A stretch of DNA of 64,000 nt, taken from positions 1,860,001 to 1,924,000 of the forward strand of contig NZ_AP019308.1 in assembly GCF_003945345.1 (NCBI RefSeq), in the 5' to 3' direction. Positions within the stretch are counted from its first letter, which is position 1. Each line of letters starts with the position of its first letter. The DNA is from Paenibacillus baekrokdamisoli. Lineage in GTDB: Bacteria; Bacillota; Bacilli; Paenibacillales; Paenibacillaceae. The notes below the pieces were generated by a model, which saw only the letters and a program-made list of their open reading frames with translations, ran no database searches and had not been told where the DNA came from. The position numbers and the translations under genes are program-made. Of this stretch, positions 61,304 to 64,000 are shown piece by piece.

Positions 61304-63958
61304 ATGAGAAGTTTCCGAGCAGTTCTTCGCCGACTAAAGATTGTAAAGCTATTCTCAGTTCTTTACCGCTTTAAGCTGCTGCAAATACTTATCCCAGCAG
61401 CAGTGATCGTGTTTATTTACTGGGAGGGTAAGAACGAGTTCCAAAGGATTGATTGGGTGGGAACCCTTCACATCCTTCACCATATGAGACCAACGACCGT
61501 GCTCTTTCTGTTTGGAGTTTCACTGATCGCAGTAGCTGCAATTAGTGCATACGATTTTGTTCTTCGACGTCATTTCCGAATTCCCATCACCCTTTGGGAT
61601 ACCTTCCTTTTTTCATGGATTGCAAACACCTCTAATAGTGTAATTGGTTTCTCCGGTATTGCCGGAGCTGCTTTGCGGACTTTCCTGTACCGAAAACGGA
61701 AGATCCCTATGCAGACGATTACTGCTTCGATCGCTTTCCTCTCCACCATTACGATAACCGGCCTTTCTTTACTCTCATGGGCTGGTATTTTCGGTATTTT
61801 TCCCATACAGACTGTTATAAGAATGCATCCTTGGACCCTTTATGCCGTGTGGGCAACCGCTCTGTATTTACCAGGTTACGTTTTACTGCAGCGTACGTCG
61901 TTTTACGCAAAGTGGTTGAATCGAAATCTACCCCGGATGAATGCAGCTACAATTGCGGCTTCTGTTGGCGCTTCCTTCTTGGAGTGGGTCTTTGCAGGAA
62001 TCTCCTTCTGGTTAATTGGCTCCTGTCTTCTTCCCGGTCTTTCACTTACACAGGCGCTTGGCATCTATACAGTCTCTGCGATTACAGGTCTGCTCAGTAT
62101 GGCTCCGGGCGGCATTGGCGGCTTCGACCTAACCGCTCTACTTGGACTGCAACAGCTTGGCTACCAACCTGACAAGACGGCTGCTGTCCTCGTCCTCTTC
62201 CGGATGTTGTACTACCTTTTTCCCTGGATTATTGGTCTTGCTCTAGCCGCATATGATTTTGCAAGGGATCGTGAAAGAGAGAATGAGCGAAATTACGAGG
62301 GTTTCGAGAGCGTATTGAACAGTTGGCAAAGAGTATGGCACTTTCCTAACCAGTTCGGGTTGGTCGGAGAACTCGGAGCTTGGTCTCTTGGTAAACTTGT
62401 ATTTGCAAGTGGATTCGTTCTACTTCTCTCTGCTGCTACGCCCGGTCTGCTGTATAGGCTTCAATTTACAGGGGAGCTGTTGTCCGCTCCACTTATGAGG
62501 TTGTCCCATCAATTAAGCGTCATTATTGGCCTCATGCTGATCGTACTTTCTTGGGGTATCTCGCATCGGGTAAAACGTGCTTACCAACTGACGCTTTTCC
62601 TTCTGTGCGCCGGTGCTCTATTTACATTCGCAAAGGCTTTTGATTTTGAAGAAGCCATTTTCCTGCTCATCGTGGCACTGCTACTTTGGATATCACGAAA
62701 CCGGTTTTTCAGGGTCGCTGCACCTTTCAGCAAGGAAAAGGCAGCTATATGGGGGCTCGTAACGCTTTTGGCAGCCTATGTCTACGATTTGATTGCTTCG
62801 GATATTCATCCTGCTTTCCTAAAGCATTGGCCTCCGAATGCACAGGTGTCGTGGCTCATTAATCCAGCACAACATGCAGCGGCGGCTATCGCCGGTCTTG
62901 TAATCGCTTGGTTATTGATTTCACTTATTCTGATTCTCAGGCCAAACCGTTTGTCCAACAAAGGAGCATCCGAAGCAGAACGGAATAAATTACATTTGTT
63001 TCTGGAGCACGAACGAGGTAACTTACTGACCCATATGTTATTTGCCGGCGACAAAAGCTTTTTCTGGGCGTGCAATGACCGGGTATTGCTTCCTTATTCC
63101 ATTGTCAGAAATAAACTCGTCGTCCTTGGCGATCCCATTGGGAAAACGGAATTAATTAGTGAAGCAATCCAGGAATGTCAGCGATTTGCGGATCTATACG
63201 ATTTATCGGTTGTGTTTTATCAAGTTTCCCCGCATTACCTTCCGATCTATCATGAAAATGGATACCGTTTTTTTAAATTGGGTGAAGAGGCGCTGGTTTC
63301 ATTGGAGTCCTTTACACTTAGCGGAAAACGAATCACAAACTTACGAAGTGTGAGAAACAGGTTTGACCGTGAAGGGTTCCGCTTTGAAGTGGTGCAGCCT
63401 CCCCATGACAATCATTTATTGGAAAGGCTTCGCCATATTTCGCAAAAGTGGCTGAATGGCAAAAAAGAAAAGAGCTTTTCACTCGGTTGGTTCGAGGAGT
63501 CCTACTTGCAGTTGTCCCCTGTCGCATTACTAATAGATCCGGATGATGCGATCATAGCATTTGCCTCATTGGCTCCTAGCTATGACAATGATATTAGTAT
63601 ATCCGTCGATCTCATGTGCCATCTTCCAGAAACGCCAAACGGAACGATGGACCAATTATTCGTCTGTCTGTTAGAGTGGGCAAAAGCAGAAGGGTATCAA
63701 TACTTTAATTTGGGCATGGCTCCACTCTCTAGCGTAGGTCAAACTCAGGCAGCGATCCGAGAAGAGAAACTTGCCCATATTGTCTTTAAACATGGTGGTT
63801 ATTGGTATGGATTTAAGGGTCTTCGGAAATACAAAGAAAAATTCTTCCCAGTTTGGGAGCCTCGTTATCTTGCTTATCCAACTTCGGTTTCGCTGCCGAT
63901 TATTTTGTTGGAGTTAGTTAGGCTAATTTCGCGCCGACCCAAAAAAGGTGTTGATTAA
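61304..63958 (+). CDS. mprF: Lysylphosphatidylglycerol synthase/flippase
   Basis: An 884-residue two-part enzyme. The first ~540 residues are membrane helices of the flippase (GIAGAALRTFLYRKRKIP, AITGLLSMAPGGIGGFDLTALLGL), and the last ~300 form the cytoplasmic synthase, which takes lysine from Lys-tRNA and adds it to phosphatidylglycerol (AGDKSFFWACNDRVLLPYSI, FFKLGEEALVSLESF, FNLGMAPLSSVG). The product makes the membrane less negative and gives resistance to cationic peptides. I use the ATG at 61304, 7 bases after GAGGGG. The stop is at 63958 and the last 42 bases of the window hold nothing I can name. Confidence 0.94.
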   Translation: MRSFRAVLRRLKIVKLFSVLYRFKLLQILIPAAVIVFIYWEGKNEFQRIDWVGTLHILHHMRPTTVLFLFGVSLIAVAAISAYDFVLRRHFRIPITLWDTFLFSWIANTSNSVIGFSGIAGAALRTFLYRKRKIPMQTITASIAFLSTITITGLSLLSWAGIFGIFPIQTVIRMHPWTLYAVWATALYLPGYVLLQRTSFYAKWLNRNLPRMNAATIAASVGASFLEWVFAGISFWLIGSCLLPGLSLTQALGIYTVSAITGLLSMAPGGIGGFDLTALLGLQQLGYQPDKTAAVLVLFRMLYYLFPWIIGLALAAYDFARDRERENERNYEGFESVLNSWQRVWHFPNQFGLVGELGAWSLGKLVFASGFVLLLSAATPGLLYRLQFTGELLSAPLMRLSHQLSVIIGLMLIVLSWGISHRVKRAYQLTLFLLCAGALFTFAKAFDFEEAIFLLIVALLLWISRNRFFRVAAPFSKEKAAIWGLVTLLAAYVYDLIASDIHPAFLKHWPPNAQVSWLINPAQHAAAAIAGLVIAWLLISLILILRPNRLSNKGASEAERNKLHLFLEHERGNLLTHMLFAGDKSFFWACNDRVLLPYSIVRNKLVVLGDPIGKTELISEAIQECQRFADLYDLSVVFYQVSPHYLPIYHENGYRFFKLGEEALVSLESFTLSGKRITNLRSVRNRFDREGFRFEVVQPPHDNHLLERLRHISQKWLNGKKEKSFSLGWFEESYLQLSPVALLIDPDDAIIAFASLAPSYDNDISISVDLMCHLPETPNGTMDQLFVCLLEWAKAEGYQYFNLGMAPLSSVGQTQAAIREEKLAHIVFKHGGYWYGFKGLRKYKEKFFPVWEPRYLAYPTSVSLPIILLELVRLISRRPKKGVD

Positions 63959-64000
63959 CGCCTTTCCTTTGCAAACCATTATCATTCTCCACGATGAACA

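Overview
The window looks like chromosomal DNA of a spore-forming, Gram-positive soil bacterium, most likely Paenibacillus or a close relative. The evidence is a GerA-type germinant-receptor operon, an exosporium-type collagen-like protein, SLH-domain sequence, a T-box in front of tyrS, YesM/YesN-type sugar sensing, GGAGG-type ribosome sites with frequent TTG and GTG starts, LexA boxes of the Bacillus type and a menaquinol-oxidase (Qox) operon. No rRNA, tRNA, CRISPR array or intact insertion sequence was seen.

Layout. 1-3.7 kb: sugar ABC transporter genes (ATPase cut by the window edge, binding lipoprotein) and an AraR-like GntR/LacI regulator; a shared 12-base motif and a cre-like site suggest their regulation. 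3.9-9.0 kb: a five-gene cassette of the STM4011-STM4015 families (two radical SAM proteins, an alkaline-phosphatase-superfamily hydrolase, an ATP-grasp protein, a leucine-rich-repeat protein), a conserved set with no established function. 9.2-11.3 kb: an ECF41-type sigma factor and its FAD oxidoreductase partner behind an ECF41-type promoter. 11.3-13.4 kb: a ResD-like regulator, SCO protein and cytochrome c. 13.6-16.1 kb: a GyrI-like protein, a 28-residue type I toxin gene whose mRNA can fold into a closed form, an SLH ORF with a response-regulator head, and a decayed SARP-type regulator. 16.3-18 kb: tyrS with a T-box leader. 18.0-28.7 kb: a large sugar-use operon (epimerase-like protein, oxidoreductase, binding protein, two permeases, sensor kinase, response regulator, GH3 glucosidase) whose last codons lie inside a small palindromic mobile element. 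28.8-36 kb: a VanZ-RDD protein, a germination operon and a MocR regulator. 36.1-40 kb: qoxABCD. 40.9-42.1 kb: a collagen-like protein. 42.7-45.4 kb: an arsenic operon ending in a tyrosine-phosphatase-like gene. 45.5-49.5 kb: a histidine phosphatase, an L,D-transpeptidase and small hypothetical genes rich in inverted repeats. 50-53.4 kb: a DGQHR (DndB-like) gene divergent from an XRE regulator, then an SOS-type Y-family polymerase with a partner gene. 53.6-64 kb: an Fe-S metallochaperone and degenerate NUDIX pair, an ECF sigma/anti-sigma/membrane-protein operon, a DedA-PAP2 fusion with a dead-looking PAP2 half, an RND exporter and mprF.

The most unusual items are the STM4011-4015 cassette, the type I toxin locus, the 234-base element with a perfect 10-base target duplication that supplies the end of a glucosidase gene, the pseudo-phosphatase fused to DedA, and the response-regulator/SLH chimera beside a regulator pseudogene.
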